A DNA stretch of 64,000 bases from Undaria pinnatifida (GCA_012845835.1 JABAKD010000016.1:16335625-16399624); one strand, 5' to 3'. Positions 37,030-49,735 are shown, numbered from the stretch's first letter. Numbers and translations: made by a program. The notes: generated by a model not told the origin, from the sequence alone.

Positions 37030-39100
37030 TTGGCAAGACGATAGTTGAACAAGTCTCCATTTTTTTTAGTACTTTGTTGAAGTGTCTCCAAACCTATACT
37101 TAGTATTTCAGTACTTGCTGAAGAGATTGGGCAAGGCGATAGTTGAACAAGCCTTCATCTTTTTTTTGCGTGTACTGCTGTACTTTGATGAGGAGATTGC
37201 GGTATTGTCGCTGTGGGGAAAAACGTTATTTTCTTGCTGGTTCTGCCTGTCATAGGTTCAATTCGTCAACTTTCACCAAGCTCGAGTCAGCGCTGTCCAG
37301 CAACCACATTTGACATTTGATCTCGAGACCGAGGCAACCCACGACCAGCCCTCTTCGTTCCGGACATGGCCACATAACAAGAGTGCAGGTGACAGCGCCG
37401 AAGAGTTCATCTTGATTCATGTTGTATCCCGTCACATCCGCAAAAATCCTATTTGTTGCCCGTTGGGAGACGATCGAGAGTTTTCGCCTCTGTTTTCCTT
37501 ACTCCAACCAACCGTCAAATGCATTTTGAACAGCAGCCTGGTCTGCGCGTGCCAAACATCGCCGGCGGTAGTGTGAGCACTGCTGCACACCAGGGTGGGT
37601 CGGAGCCCCTAACGAGCTCGCCGCGTTCAGATTTCACGACGCTGTCGTTGACTTCGTCGAACGAAGGGTGTGGAGACACGAATTTTCGCTGTTTCAAATC
37701 CAAAATTATTTTTCGTCTGAGAAATTCTCAGAGGTTGCCCAAGGTCGCCGTAAGAAATCCATTTTTTTTTAGAAAAAGAGAAAAATTCCAAAACATAGAC
37801 TTAAAAAATTGTAAAAATAAAAAATAATACGGCCGACAGACACACAGCCGCCAAGGAAAATTTCGGCTGGTGCCTCCGAATATTAAACTTTTATGGCTAA
37901 ATCGGCTTGCCAAGAACAACGGTCTATAAGCGATGACGCATTTAGTGTCCGCACTGAGATGTATCAGCACGCGCGCTGGCTATTTTACATATTACGACAA
38001 ATGAGCCATGCTCCACGTTCACACTAGACAGGTAGCACGACCAAACGTCTCATTTCTCGACCGCTTACGCTGGACCTCAAAAGGGTTACACCTGCTGATA
38101 TTGCACAGCGTGTGTACTGCTGTATGTACTGGTGCAGTGCACTTTGTCTTCCTGTTATGTACGTGTACGGTTGTGTTCAGCTCAGCCCTGTTTGCCGCCG
38201 TCGGAGAAGCAGCAGCAGCTAGCAGCAGGAAAATTCGATCTGGGTCGATCGTAAGGGATTTCCAGTGCTGGGGTTGTATTATAGGTTTCTAGAGTAGAGA
38301 TTCAAGGCAGGACTGCGTAGTCCGGCTTGAGTATCGTTTTCTGGTATGAGCGACTGCTGCGTTGTCGTCGTTTGTCGTGCGTGTTGACATATATATGTCA
38401 TGAGCTAGTGGCGCCGCTCGCCAAGCGTGCTGGATTCTTGCTCCGAGAACGAGCGCACAGCAGTCGGACCGGGTGCAGAACAAAACAGTGAACGTACGTA
38501 CAGCAGTATCGTACTCGTACGAGTATTCAAAATGGTAGCCTACTTCCCCGTGTAGCGAACCTGCCTTCTTGTTGGTTCGGCCACAGAGCGGCGCACTGAC
38601 AGCGGCAGCGGTTGCCGTAGCGGTGGCGGCGGTGGTGCGTGTGTCGCTTCTATAATGTACCTAGTAGCGTGTACACCACGCGGAGACTTTTATTTGCCAA
38701 AAAAGCAGACAAAAAACGAAGTTTTATAGTCTAGGCTCGTACTTGTATGTAGAATATGAGCCAGGGCTGTGAGAGGCGAGTTGGAATTGGTCGCGAGCAT
38801 CAGTCGCCACATGTGTATAGAGAGACTTGATCAGCTTTGCTAGCGGTGTGCTTAGAGGGTACACGCTTATTGGCCGGCTGCCAGAGTGTGTTCCCCACAG
38901 CAAACCCTGGGGAAAAAACAATTTATGATACGTATGATACGTGTGTGACGAGTATGATACGTACAACACTCGCAGAGCAGACTGGTCGTGCATGAGTACT
39001 CGTTACAGTGTTATTTTTTTAAGATGCACCGCGTTTTTTATCAGATTTCATTTTCAGCCCCTGTAGAAGACATGCCTCAAAAAAAAGTTGAAACCAACCA
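37030..39100. other. Upstream of the zinc-cluster gene, no gene seen
   Basis: Holds a direct repeat of about 100 bp (37029-37085 and 37130-37190, sharing GGCAAG.CGATAGTTGAACAAG). Open frames at 37310-37577 and 38008-38292 have no family or splice support. A promoter is expected near 36.7-37.1 kb but no element is identified. Confidence 0.4.
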
Positions 39101-39387
39101 AAAACATATGGAGAAACGCGTTCTTACGAGACGACGCTGGGCCAGAGTTTCTGAGATGTCGAAGAACCCCGCCAAAACGGATTGAACGCGACACGTCATC
39201 GAGAGGGGGTGCTGGCGGGAGCATACTTGTGGAGGTGAGCACGTTGTTAGGTGATGTTATTCACGGGGCAACAGTTGATCAGTGGCCAACTTAGAGCTTT
39301 GTTGTGTATGTCTTCAAACCACGCACAAGTCAAGTAGGTATGATACTGCAACACAACAACAATACAAGAAGCAGCAAGCAAGAGACG

Positions 39388-39980
39388 TCGTAACACATGA
39401 CCATTCTCGCGCTTTGAGATGCTTTGCGCATCGATGGCGCCAAGCAACCTATGCTAGGTACAGGCAGCAGGCAGGTGCAATACACATGCCAAGCGAGCCG
39501 AGGCTGTACCTATGCCAGACTGCAGATGCGACGCTTGCACACACGATCTGTACAGCAGCAGAACACTCGTTCCTGCGTTCGTTCGTAATTTTTTTTCCTC
39601 CGCACTTTCATGTCCTATACTATTCCCAAGTAGTCTGTCAAAGTAGGACAGGAAGGAAGACGCACGTATCTTCCGAACAAGACGTCGTACACACACCATT
39701 CCCGCGATTTGAGATGCTCTGCGCATCGATGGCGCCAAGCTATCTTTGCTAGGTACAGGCAGCATGCAGGTATAATACCCATGCCAGGCGAGCCGAGGCT
39801 GAACCTATGTCCGACTGCAGATGCGACGCTTGAACACACGATCTGTACGGAATACAGCAGAACACTCGTACGATTTTTTTTTTCCTTCCCACTTTGATTT
39901 CCTATACTATTTCCAAGTTGATTGTCAAAGTAGGCAGGAAGACGCAGGAGGTATCTTCCGAGCACGACGTCGTACAACAT
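39388..39980. repeat. Tandem duplication of about 295 bp
   Basis: 39388-39680 and 39681-39980 align along their length (GACGTCGTA, GCGCATCGATGGCGCCAAGC, GCCGAGGCTG, CGATCTGTAC, AGTAGG), diverged by substitutions and small indels. Confidence 0.85.
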
Positions 39981-40559
39981 GACCATACTTATGCCTAGTC
40001 TAGTAAAGGCATAAGTATGGTGGAGCTATCTATGCCGTGTTCGGTAGGGAGTCATGATATCTCGTTATTATACCAGAAATAGTATTTCTTTCGTCAAAAA
40101 CACGTTAAAAGTAGGTCAAGGTATCAAAATACTGCCGTACTTCTTTGTTGACTCACGTACTCACTTTGTTGTTCCAGGGTTGCCGTGACCGAAGGTGCCC
40201 TTAAATTTGATATCAGCATTCAACAGCAGGAGGAGCAGTAGTAGCGTGTGCCTCGTTAATTAATGCCTTGAATTAGTATGAATTAATTGAATCCCCCCCC
40301 CCCCAACTCGTGTTCATTAGATTTCACCACCCCCCCCTTTATCGTGTGTATATACCACTGTATTATCAATATTTAATACCTGGCACCTGCTAGTCCTTTG
40401 CAAACACATGTACTGGTACTACCGCAACATAAAACTTGCGCAGCACTTTATCAGTGCTCTACCTGGTCCTGCTGCACGTCTGTAAAAGCATGACGTACGA
40501 CCATATACATCTTGTTCGCACCATGCAAGACACTATCTTATCCGTCCTGTATTCCATGC

Positions 40560-41103
40560 CTGCCCCCCGTTTCAACGACCAGCCACACTGTGCCGGAGGT
40601 CGACGGGGCTGGTGGTTCCTACGATATTGACGTGGAAGCTGACACCAACCCACACAAGGTAAGGCCCAAGAACATACTCAGTCCGAGAAGCTATTTGAAC
40701 TGCGCGCATTTTTTGGGGACGAACAGCTTGGATTTGGAGCCAGCTTGGATTTGTACTACTGTAGGCGATATACCAAGAAGCGAAAAAATAGTGGTACTAC
40801 TCAAGATGGAGATGTAGGTGTTGCACATCAATAATGTAGTGTCGATGCCTATGATACTCCGTTGTTTGTATTATTTATCTTTGTAGTTACGGTTGTGGTG
40901 TGCATCTCACGCTACAGTAATTGTGTGTTTTTCACATCATACGGTATCGTTATTGTATTCTTTCAGGCGTCTATGGCGTTGAGAAGGCAAGCGCATAAGT
41001 TGAGCTTTTGTTTGCTTCTGCTCACAGGTCAAGCCCCAGGCCCGGTTGCGCCCGACGAATGACCCGGAGGCGACGACTGGGCGGCATCCACACGGAGCTC
41101 GGA
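40560..41103 (+). CDS. Tentative 3' exons of a plus-strand gene convergent with the methyltransferase
   Basis: An exon-like stretch ending at about 40662 with the strong donor AAG|GTAAGG reads VPEVDGAGGSYDIDVEADT before it, acidic and with good codon bias. A second block follows the acceptor CTGCTCACAG at about 41026 and is open in two frames, ending in TGA or TAA near 41105. Upstream, 39103-39236 is another open block with a GAG|GTGAGC donor, but its phase does not chain to the next. The product is not recognised and the model is weak. Confidence 0.25.
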
Positions 41104-41288
41104 GACGGCGTCCAAATTGACATAAATTAATACCCAGCCCTTCAGGATTTATCACCGCAACCGAGGGACGTCGCTATCATACGCCGAACATCGATTATTA
41201 TTACGTGCATGCTAACCCTGACCCCTACACCAAGCAAACGCCAACGGTTGCTTTGCCCCCTGCATTCCAAACGCCCCAATGCACCAGT

Positions 41289-44001
41289 CTAAACCGCGAA
41301 AAATACAGCCTGCACAGTAGGTGTCCCATCAGCACAACTCCGGCGCCAAACAAACCACGCCTCCGGTGCATTGCACGGCCTCCCGCGGTACGTTGCCCGC
41401 GGGAGTGCAACAACCGCACTAGGCGGATTTTCTTTGAACCAGTTACCGCGCGCCTTTGTGGGTTCGAGGAATGTCAGCCTCAGCTTGAATGCCACTCCTA
41501 CCCGCGCAATCCGCCAAGCAATACTCAAAATTTCGAAGGCGTTCTTGTACGGGGGGCTAGTAACTATCCAGTCTACAAGGCTTGATTCGTCGGTGAAGGC
41601 CTTGAAGCACGCCTCTGAGGATGCGTCGTAGTGCGTGTCCGCCTGCAAACTGGACGAAGCGAGGCACGCGCACATTTGGGGGGGTTGGGGGGGGGGGGGG
41701 GGGGGGGTTGTTAACCGGTATGCACACAAGTCACAGACTCCACAATCAGCCGCCATTCTGAAGCATTGCCCACAATTCATGTACACAACAAGTGGCCCAA
41801 AATCCAAACGAGTTTTGTACCACGGACTGAGGTATTTCCAATATTATGACGCTGCAAAGCGAGTTTCTAGTTTACGGTGGCGCCCGAAAAGTAGGGACCA
41901 AGGAGCTCTACGACACGCGCGGAGCATTGCGGTACTCGTACTGCTGTACACTCATCCTGGACGCTTGATAAGATCGCACACATTGTTTGTCTGGCGCATG
42001 GGCCCCAAAATGGTTAAGGGGTGTTACATTTATTAAAACTAGTGGTACGACCGCTGCTTGCGCCAGCGGGGCCTGTACGGCAACGGCCCACCCACCCACA
42101 TACACCCATAGACCCACACACCCACCCCACACAACCACCCACCCACTCATTCAACCACACACGCACTCAACAACAACCCACCCATCCACCCACCCACAAT
42201 AATACGTACAGAGAAGGAAGAAAAAAAACAGGCGCTCCTTCTTTCACCGGGGACACCGAGGGCTGCCGTGCGGGGTGGGCTTGGAACGGCTGTGGTGCCG
42301 GCTGGGGTCCGGTGGCGGTCGGGAGAAGCCGGTTTCCCGCAGGGTATAATAAAAAGCAATACACTGTGAAGATCCAAAATAACGTCACGACGCTATCGTA
42401 TTATATTATAAGGATGTTTGCAAGTGTACTATAATATAGAACAAAAACGTCATCTGAGATATCAAGGATTTGCACACATCGGACAGATCAGATCCCCATT
42501 CATGATCTGTGCCGTTCAGGGTAGACAGATCCCTGGTATACATGGTCTGCATGGCCTAGATCATGTTGCCGAGCGTGGAGCCGTGTGGTCTGCATGATCT
42601 AGCATATGTTTCCTGGGTTGGATCTGTGTTACGCAGATCCTGCACAACATATCAGAACGACAGATAGATGTTATAGATCATCTGGATCGTGATCTGTCCG
42701 ACGTGTGAAGTATTTGGCCAAAATCATCTGTGCAAGCAAAATCCTGTACTGCCTTGCACACACAGCAGAGTTTTTATATATTGGTTGCACGTAATAATAC
42801 TAATAATAAGGGGGGCGGGGGGGAGGGGCGGGGGGGGGTACTATTTTATGCTCTTCTGTTTTGATATATTGGTTACATCTGTGTTGCAGACAGCACGAAA
42901 ACAACTCTTTTTGGCCAAAACTGCACTCAAATCGACAACTGAAAAGCACTTTACTTGCGTTTTTTTCCTGCTGTAAAAAGGACCAGTACGTGCGTAAAAC
43001 TTTTTTTGCAGCTCATACAGCAGCAACAGCAAAGCTATCCAGCAGCAGCAACCGTCCCTCACCATCGGTTCAAGTCGTTCGTAGTGACGCGCAGGCCTTG
43101 CTCTGTCAGCACCATTGCCACAGCGTCTCCCTTCGCGCCGCAGATGTCAAGCACCTTTCCCGTAACCTCCACTTTCTCCAAAAGAGCTCGCACCTGCCGC
43201 AATCGAAGCGACGTCGAGCGATATAAGGTTAAGCCAGTGAGAAACGTTGCTATCTGACACAAAAGGATGTCGGCCTCATGAACAGCTCTGCTGCACAACA
43301 CTCGCGTACGTACATACTGGTATATCATACCATACAGCCATACCCCTTTGTTTTTAGAAGCAACGTACAACATGAGGCAGGGCCGTATGATATGAACAAT
43401 GTGTTTATGTTTGCGACACAGCAGTACTTGATCTCAGTGAGTGCGGTCAGTCGCTGCTTGTAAAAACAGCGGAACATATGTGGGCCTGCTCTATGGTCGT
43501 ACAGGCTACACACCACATACGCATGATCATGCGACGTACAGGCAGTCTATCAGGTATACATCATGGGGAGCATGCGACGTACAGCCTATCAGGTATACAT
43601 CATAAACAGCTTCACACCTGAAATGAGGTCGAGGGGTATCGACCAAGAGGTGAGGCTTGACCCGTAGCCATGGTTCCCAACGAACCCTTCTCCGCTTTCT
43701 GCTGCTGCGCGATGAACTTCTTGTACATAGAGACTACACAGTCCGTGCGGCAACATACGCATTCACCAGCCACAAAACGCTGCTCCGTAATGTCGCGAGA
43801 GTGCACCCATGCGGCTCCAACACTAGCAGTCCATTGCTCCAGCGCCGACCAGCAAGGACCGCTCCCCACGTGCCTCCAGCCGACATTCGACCTATCCCGA
43901 GCGCCAGGCCGGCCGCACGCATAGCAGAGCGCAAGCCCTCCTTCCGGATTTGGCTTCCCATGCTGTGCCAGCCCGCAAGCTCCGCGAGACCCCCTCGGCA
44001 T
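41289..44001 (-). CDS. SAM-dependent DNA methyltransferase, SPPY (N4-cytosine) type
   Basis: Three exons, 43618-44001, 43063-43253 and 41289-41649, give 936 nt and 311 residues, ending at TAG 41289-41291. Splice phases agree (CAG|GTGTGA, then TG|GTGAGG with acceptor TCCAG). Residues 1-128 are Cys-rich (CYAC, ECVCC) and unrecognised, perhaps zinc-binding. Around residue 162 is SAM-binding motif I, VLDICGAKGDAVA, with an acidic residue after the next strand (TTNDLN). Around residue 222 is catalytic motif IV, DWIVTSPPYKNAF. The tail has conserved-looking PRATYRG and EAWFVWRR. Motif I before IV fits the gamma order, and T/S-PPY is typical of N4-cytosine methyltransferases, whereas DPPY or NPPY marks N6-adenine enzymes. 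No restriction endonuclease is nearby. The introns argue for a resident nuclear gene, although the family is mostly bacterial or phage. The start could instead be Met at 44055. Confidence 0.75.
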
Positions 44002-44059
44002 GTTTTGCTCAAAAAAACAGGAAAAGTACAGATTTATTCGGTCGATGTTGATCACGAAT

Positions 44060-44135
44060 ATCTCTTCGAATCGAGATCGAACGCGGGACCACCAGCTAAC
44101 TGTGGAAAGCAGAGGACCGTGCCTACTCGGTCTTC
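44060..44135 (-). repeat. tRNA-like sequence just upstream of the methyltransferase start
   Basis: The reverse strand has GCGTTCGATCTCGATTCG (B-box-like) preceded at tRNA spacing by GACCGAGTAGGCACGG (weak A-box). Probably a degenerate tRNA-derived SINE; not a credible functional tRNA. Confidence 0.3.
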
Positions 44136-44139
44136 CGGA

Positions 44140-47100
44140 CGCTTGCCCGCGTTAGAGCCAAGGTATCGGTCGAGAGGCGCTCCGAGAGGCGCTCCTAGGC
44201 ACTCCTCCCAGAATACGACCGTACTTTTCGTCGACGAGTCGGAGGCCCAGAAAAGTTCGATCGCGGACGATCGCAGATAAAAAACAAGGCAGGCACCACT
44301 GGCTTGATGGGCGACACCACTCTCACGAAGTCTGGAGAGATTTCACGCAGAGGGGCCTCTGCTATGACGACAAGTCTGTTTGGTGATGATGGGGGGGGGG
44401 GGTGGTTTGGATAGGTTCCCATGAAAAAAATGCAAAATATTACTGGAAACCCGCAAAACCCAAAAACGGTATTTCTCAGCACCACATAATTGCTCGTGCA
44501 TCAAGGCACGTCGGCGCAAGGCTCTTCTTTTTTGCTGCAGGTGCACCCCGATGCTCATGGCTACCTGACCGTCCTGACAGCTCGAGAAGGTGCCCACTGT
44601 AGCGTGCGCACCATTGACAAACGACGTGATCTAAAAAATGCGGTGCATCTTAAAAAAATAACACTGGTTAAATTTTGAAGAAAAAATATTGCTGCTGCAT
44701 CCATGCTGCATGCTGTTTTCCTTTTTCATCGAAAGAGGCATAATATGTAGAACAATAACAGTCGCCGATCAAATCTCAACGAGAAAAAGAAACGAAAAAT
44801 GAAGGGATTTCTGCATTTTCAGCTGGTATTTCGAGCCGATCCCCCGCAACAGAACGCCAGCACAAGCAAGACTACTACTACTATTAATACTACTGTAGAA
44901 AATGCTCGAACAGAAAAAGTACAAGGAGCCCTGGCTCGGTTGGGGTATTTACGTGCATGCCGCTGTACATGCACGAATACACGCAGCAAAAAAAGTCATC
45001 GTTTGATAATTTTTGTTGGTGTCACATAGCAGTGTCGGCGGCGTTGTTTTCGTGGATTGGTGAGGAGCTCTGCTGTTGCGCCCGTGGTACAGGTGGTGTA
45101 TTGATACCTCGGTTATAGCCTCAGTTTGTCCGCGGAGTGTACCCACCAGTACTGCTGCTGTGTAGGTACAACTAGACCTTCCATGATGTTGTTGTTCTCA
45201 CATTAACTCGCATAATCAAGTCCGTGGTCACAGGAAAGGCTCCAGTCACTCTGGAGCCAATGAATACCCCAGGGAGAAACACAAACGAACCAAAGGTGGT
45301 ACACGCATATATCACAGCTGACACAATTCATGCCTCCACCAGAAACATATAAAAGTGAAATCGGCGGTGGCAGCCTACGATGTGCCAGGTCCATACTGGT
45401 GCATACGTCTCACTACTCGCGCCTGGAAAAACCGACTATCCCGCTTTCCACCCAAGAAAGACTACCACGTACCAGGTATATATTGCACGTAATACATCAC
45501 TACGCATACGCACGACAGACGCAAGTCAATTGGAAAAAAGAAACAAAGAAAAGAAGAGTAGATAAACGAAAGGAAAGAAACGACAAGAAATCGAAAAAAC
45601 GAAAAAAGGAAGGAAAGAAAAGACAAGAAAAGCAAGAAAAGACAAGACAAGAAGGGGAAGCAAGGAAACGAAAAGAGAAAAAAATGTCATACTATTAATA
45701 GCAGACCCTACGAAGGCACTGACTAAAGACGGCATTGAGCTCATAGAGGGCATCAAGTGCATAATCAATGGCGCTGGGGAGAGAACGCAACATGGCGAAA
45801 AAGTCAGGGCGGTCTTACGTAATCTTGTGACGGCCGTTGGAAGGCCCACAAATTTTAAGACGATGATGGTCAGACCCAGACTTCAGTCTCTTGGGCATGA
45901 CACCCAGGCCCTCTGAAGACGTGGCGTGATTCAATGCTACAAAGGTCTCTGTCTGCGGTGATAGCCCCGCCCAAGTACACAAACTCGATTGTTTGTATAC
46001 CTGGCCGGCTGCATTGACTGCGAATGACACCTTTCCCCCGCCTTGGTTTGCAGGCATATAATCTCTGCTTTCGCCTCGGAGACCGTAAGCCCGAACGACG
46101 AGCACGCAGTCACGATCACCGTCATCATCCTCTCTAGGCCTTCTGATCGCATAATGAATCACCGCGACTCATGAAAAAAAAAGAGCAAAAAAAAATAGGT
46201 ACGACAGCAAGCCTGTTCCTAGAGATCCGACGCCTCCCAAGCGACGGCTATTTTGATCACGCATGAGGCGTGAGCGTGCGTGCACGATATCATAGGTAGA
46301 TGTGATCACAATGGATGATGCCAGACACGTTCGTTGCTTCAGACACGTTGCTTCACTCCAACCATGCATTGCGAATCATGTTGGATGTACTGAACGCGCG
46401 GAAATCAGAACCGGAACAGGGATCAACAGCCGTTTCTGCTTCTTCTGCTGCTTGCTGCTGCGTGCTTGCGCCCGGGGAATGGACGAAGGCACGCAGCATG
46501 AGGCACTTGTTGCTGATGCTGTTGTGGTTGGTTTGATTGTTGTTGGTGCTGTTGTTGTGGTTGGTGTCGTTGTTGGTGCTGCTGCGGCAGTGTTGTTGTA
46601 GTTGCTGCGGGGCAACGTGATTAAGAGCCCACGAGAAGGCTGCAAAAAAATCGAGGACAGCCGGGTTGGTGCACACCCATGTTTGCATCGACGACGCGGA
46701 GCATTTTCAACCACGGGCATGATAGCAAAAAAATGTCAATGACGGGCATCAACAATAAGCACACAGCAGCAGAAGAAGCTGCATCCAGTAAGTACCAGGC
46801 AGGAGCACCAAGCAGCAACAGCTGCTGAGCGATCGGTGGTACCAGGTATATCGTAGCAGCTTTCACTTTCATCATGAATGAGCAGCCTTTTCATGATTTT
46901 TTTGAAGACTAAGCCATGTTAGAGGTCACGACTGATGACCGATGAAGAAATTTATCTTGGGTCACATAATGTTGCGAGAGGTACGAGGAACAGAAACGTC
47001 TAGGAGATTACTCGTACTGCTGTTGTCAATTGGCTGTTGTTGTTGTTTCTGCTGCTGCTGTAGAAGCAGCAGCCTTATACGGAAAGGCAACAGCAGCTTG

Positions 47101-47940
47101 GCAGCACTGTCGGCGTCGCTACGCAAACCACGGCAGATTACTTCAACACACACGCATGCTGTCCGCACCACGCGTAACCAAGGTACAAATCAATCGCCAT
47201 AGCGCCAGCATACGCTGCACAGACCTCGTTTCGAGTTGACCTTTCCGGTGTCTATCCAAGTGAGAGAGCATATTTGCCGCGAGTGCAGATGCTGCTGCTG
47301 TAGGGTATCAAATCGCGAGAGAACACTTCGCTCACCTTTAGTCGAAGCTGTCCCGGACTCGGTACGACCAGGCCACCTGCGACAGGTAGACCTCCTTTGG
47401 TATCGAAAGCTGTTTGTGTGGGTAGGGTACCCATGGTCGGCGTCGTTCTTCTGCCAAACGAGCGGTTGATCGGCTGGTCTGGGTGGGAGCGACACAGGAA
47501 AATGTACCGCTCTAAAGCCCGACGTCCTACCGAGATAACCCGTAACTTGCCGAGGTTTCCACCAGCCGATATTTTGAGAATTCCTCGAAAATAACAGGGG
47601 ATAGGGGACGTGTTTTCGAGTTCGTAAAATCTTTTGTTTGAAGATTTTGAAGTTCATATTTTAAAATTTGAACACGAGGTTTCCACATAGACCTCAATTT
47701 TTTCGAAAGAACATGAGAAAGAAGGGGTTAGGGGAAGGCAATCCCATATGCTTCCGGGCCAGCGGGTCACAAGCAACCCGTTGTTGTTTCTGTGTGGACA
47801 GGCTGCTGCGTCCCTGCTCGTGGCTGAGCGAGGAAACGGAAGGCGGAGAAGGGGGGCAAGTTGCTTGCAAGCGCCCTCCCGTCCTTGCTCTCTCTCTCCA
47901 TGTTCGTGTCACCGTTCACGGTTTCTTTGGCATGTGATGC
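44140..47940. other. Mostly intergenic with unassigned exon-like blocks
   Basis: Possible plus-strand exons follow acceptors TTTGCTGCAG (44541) and GCATTTTCAG (44820), but neither gives a recognisable product or a phase chain. It contains a Lys-rich AAAGAAA tract at 45535-45680, the LINE remnant and GTT/CTG triplet repeats near 46500 and 47040. Confidence 0.35.
45815..46160 (-). pseudogene. Decayed non-LTR retrotransposon reverse transcriptase fragment
   Basis: On the minus strand, one frame reads ERMMTVIVTACSSFGLTVSE and another continues with GGGKVSFAVNAAGQVYKQ. Together they match the region of LINE-type reverse transcriptases after the catalytic YADD box, where 'F-G-L-T-V-S-x-x-K-T-E' is typical. 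The frame switch and loss of both ends show that it is dead. Confidence 0.6.
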
Positions 47941-47942
47941 AG

Positions 47943-48043
47943 CCGTGATCGTCGTGTACCTCGAGGATGCGGAAAAATTTGGAGGCACTCCATGGTTTGC
48001 GATAGAGTTCGGCAAGGACTACACGTCAGAAATGGTGGACATA
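47943..48043 (+). CDS. Orphan exon-like segment
   Basis: A pyrimidine-rich tract and GATGCAG acceptor precede an open 101-nt block whose translation includes YLEDAEKFGGTPWFAIEFG and DYTSEMVDI, followed by a consensus ATA|GTGAGT donor. Codon use and composition look coding, but no partner exon was identified on either side and the family is not recognised. It may be part of a gene with distant exons or a captured fragment. Confidence 0.35.
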
Positions 48044-48480
48044 GTGAGTGACCTATGCTGTTATGTGCAGGGCGCATGCTTCGTCCCTTTGTTTCCGCTA
48101 TGTGGCACGGCCACTAATCTTTTCAGTTTTACCTCATGATTTACTACTGCTGTCAAAATGCCGTGATTTTACCGCTGTGTTTGTTGTCTGTCCGAATACC
48201 GCACGAAGCTTTTTTTGAGCGGGTGCGCTGCTGTGTCTACCGGTATGTTACCATCACAGATCACAGCAGGACTCACAACTCACAACCGCAGTAGTATAGC
48301 GCACGTCGTACCCGTACCGCAGCAGTCCTGTTGACCTGTATGTGCGCATGCAACAGAGCTTCAAGGTTCATGTGCATGTGTGGGATTGCGGGGCCTACCG
48401 TGCTCGACCGCTGCTGCTGCTGCGCGGGCGAGCCCTTCCCTTCCGCAGCAGTAGTGCTGTTTTTTGCTTTGTTTTGTTTT

Positions 48481-48790
48481 TCGCACACATTTACGTATGT
48501 ACTTTCCAGCTTCTGGACATGCCGTGGTCACAGGTGTCGTCCTTTCTTCCCCCCGGTCCCCGGTTCATGCCTTCAATTTGTATCGCGCATCTAGGGTTCA
48601 GCAATCCCACTGCTCGTCGATTTTTCATCGAGTGTTGTTAACTCACGCTCTCGCGCTTTCCGCAAGTAAATTTGTGCGCAAGAAAAAGTCCCTACGAATT
48701 TATACGAGTATGCACTCGGCGGGGCTCGAACTCACGAAACCGACCTATACCGGGGTCGAGGATAACCTGATACGCCACCGCGGCGACCGG
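48481..48790 (-). mobile_element. tRNA-derived SINE, copy 1
   Basis: Reverse-strand copy of about 310 bp. The head has CCGGTCGCCGCGGTGGCGTA, A-box TGGCGTATCAGG and B-box GAGTTCGAGCC; the body includes AAGTCCCTACGAATTTA-like text and ends at CCAGAAGCTGGAAAGTACAT. It aligns over its full length with 58998-59292. Confidence 0.8.
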
Positions 48791-48828
48791 TGCTGTACAT
48801 CATACCAGGGTACAAAGGTCCAGGTTCC

Positions 48829-49195
48829 CCTTCGGGATGTAGTTGGCTTGTGATCCCGCGGGTGTCGCAAATCGGAAAAGGGAAACCCGGCGTTTCTACA
48901 AGCTATGACCCCAGGTATGGGTAGCTGTGGAAGTGAAGAAAAGTCAAATAGCTATCACGCAAGCAATATGCGCGTAGGGCAGACCAGCCCAAACGAGTTT
49001 ACCCCAGAGGTTTAGTCTGCATGCTTCCCGCTTCGGGATGGATGTGGTTAGCTTGGAATAATACCGGAGGTGTCGCAAGTTGAACAGGGGGAACGAGAGC
49101 CTTGAACTAGAGAGAACATAATCAGTTACTGCGCAAGTAACCCGGTAAGTGACACCGACCAGCCCTAACGAGTTATGTTCACCAGGTAGTCTATA
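48829..49195. repeat. Two tandem units of about 200 bp
   Basis: 48829-49015 and 49030-49195 share TTCGGGATG, GGTGTCGCAA, 'CAGACCAGCCC(A/T)AACGAGTT'-like and GTAACCC-like text; strongly diverged. Confidence 0.5.
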
Positions 49196-49548
49196 CCCTC
49201 GTAATATATTCTATCCATCCATGCCGTAGCTCCAATTAATCCCCCCCCAACCCACCCCCAACGCCCCCCCAACGCCCCCTCCTTCCCCACCACCCGCACC
49301 ATCGCCTAGACCTAGCACCACGTGTATAGCAAGTCCCTACATCTATGCGACCTAAAGCTGTTGGAAATCCCATCCCTCCCCCCCCAAATCCCCCCCCCCA
49401 ATAAAACACCCCTTCGAACACTCCGCCCTCTCCTTACTGGTTGTACGACTTACAGGGTATACTTAATAAACTGATACATTTCCTTCCACAGCTGTCAGAT
49501 TTTGTCCCCCTCAAAACGGGTTTTATAGTTGCCGCGCACGACTGACTA

Positions 49549-49735
49549 ACATCACCCTGTTGACCCTGGTACAAGCCACATTGCTGTAGTTCCAAGGGGA
49601 GTCGCCCACCTTTATCCTTGATGAGGACACACACCCAGTAATACGCGCGATCGGAGTATCACACACAGCTTGCAAATATGAGTTTCGACAAAATAATCAA
49701 TCTCACAGCTGGAGTGTATTTTTATTTGTATAATA
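49549..49735 (+). repeat. Dispersed repeat family D (second copy 55489-55670)
   Basis: Both copies run from ATCACCCTGTTGACCCTG through ATCCTTGATGAGGACACACA and CGCGCGATCGGAGTATCACA to CACAGCTGGAGTGTATTT, same orientation, non-coding. Confidence 0.8.

Noticed and set aside
43657-44280. 207-residue plus-strand ORF
   Set aside because: Arg/Pro/Ser-rich shadow of methyltransferase exon 1 on the other strand, with no splice support.
48719-48790. Functional tRNA gene
   Set aside because: A- and B-boxes are present but the cloverleaf is poor and the unit is repeated with a long body elsewhere, so it is a SINE head.
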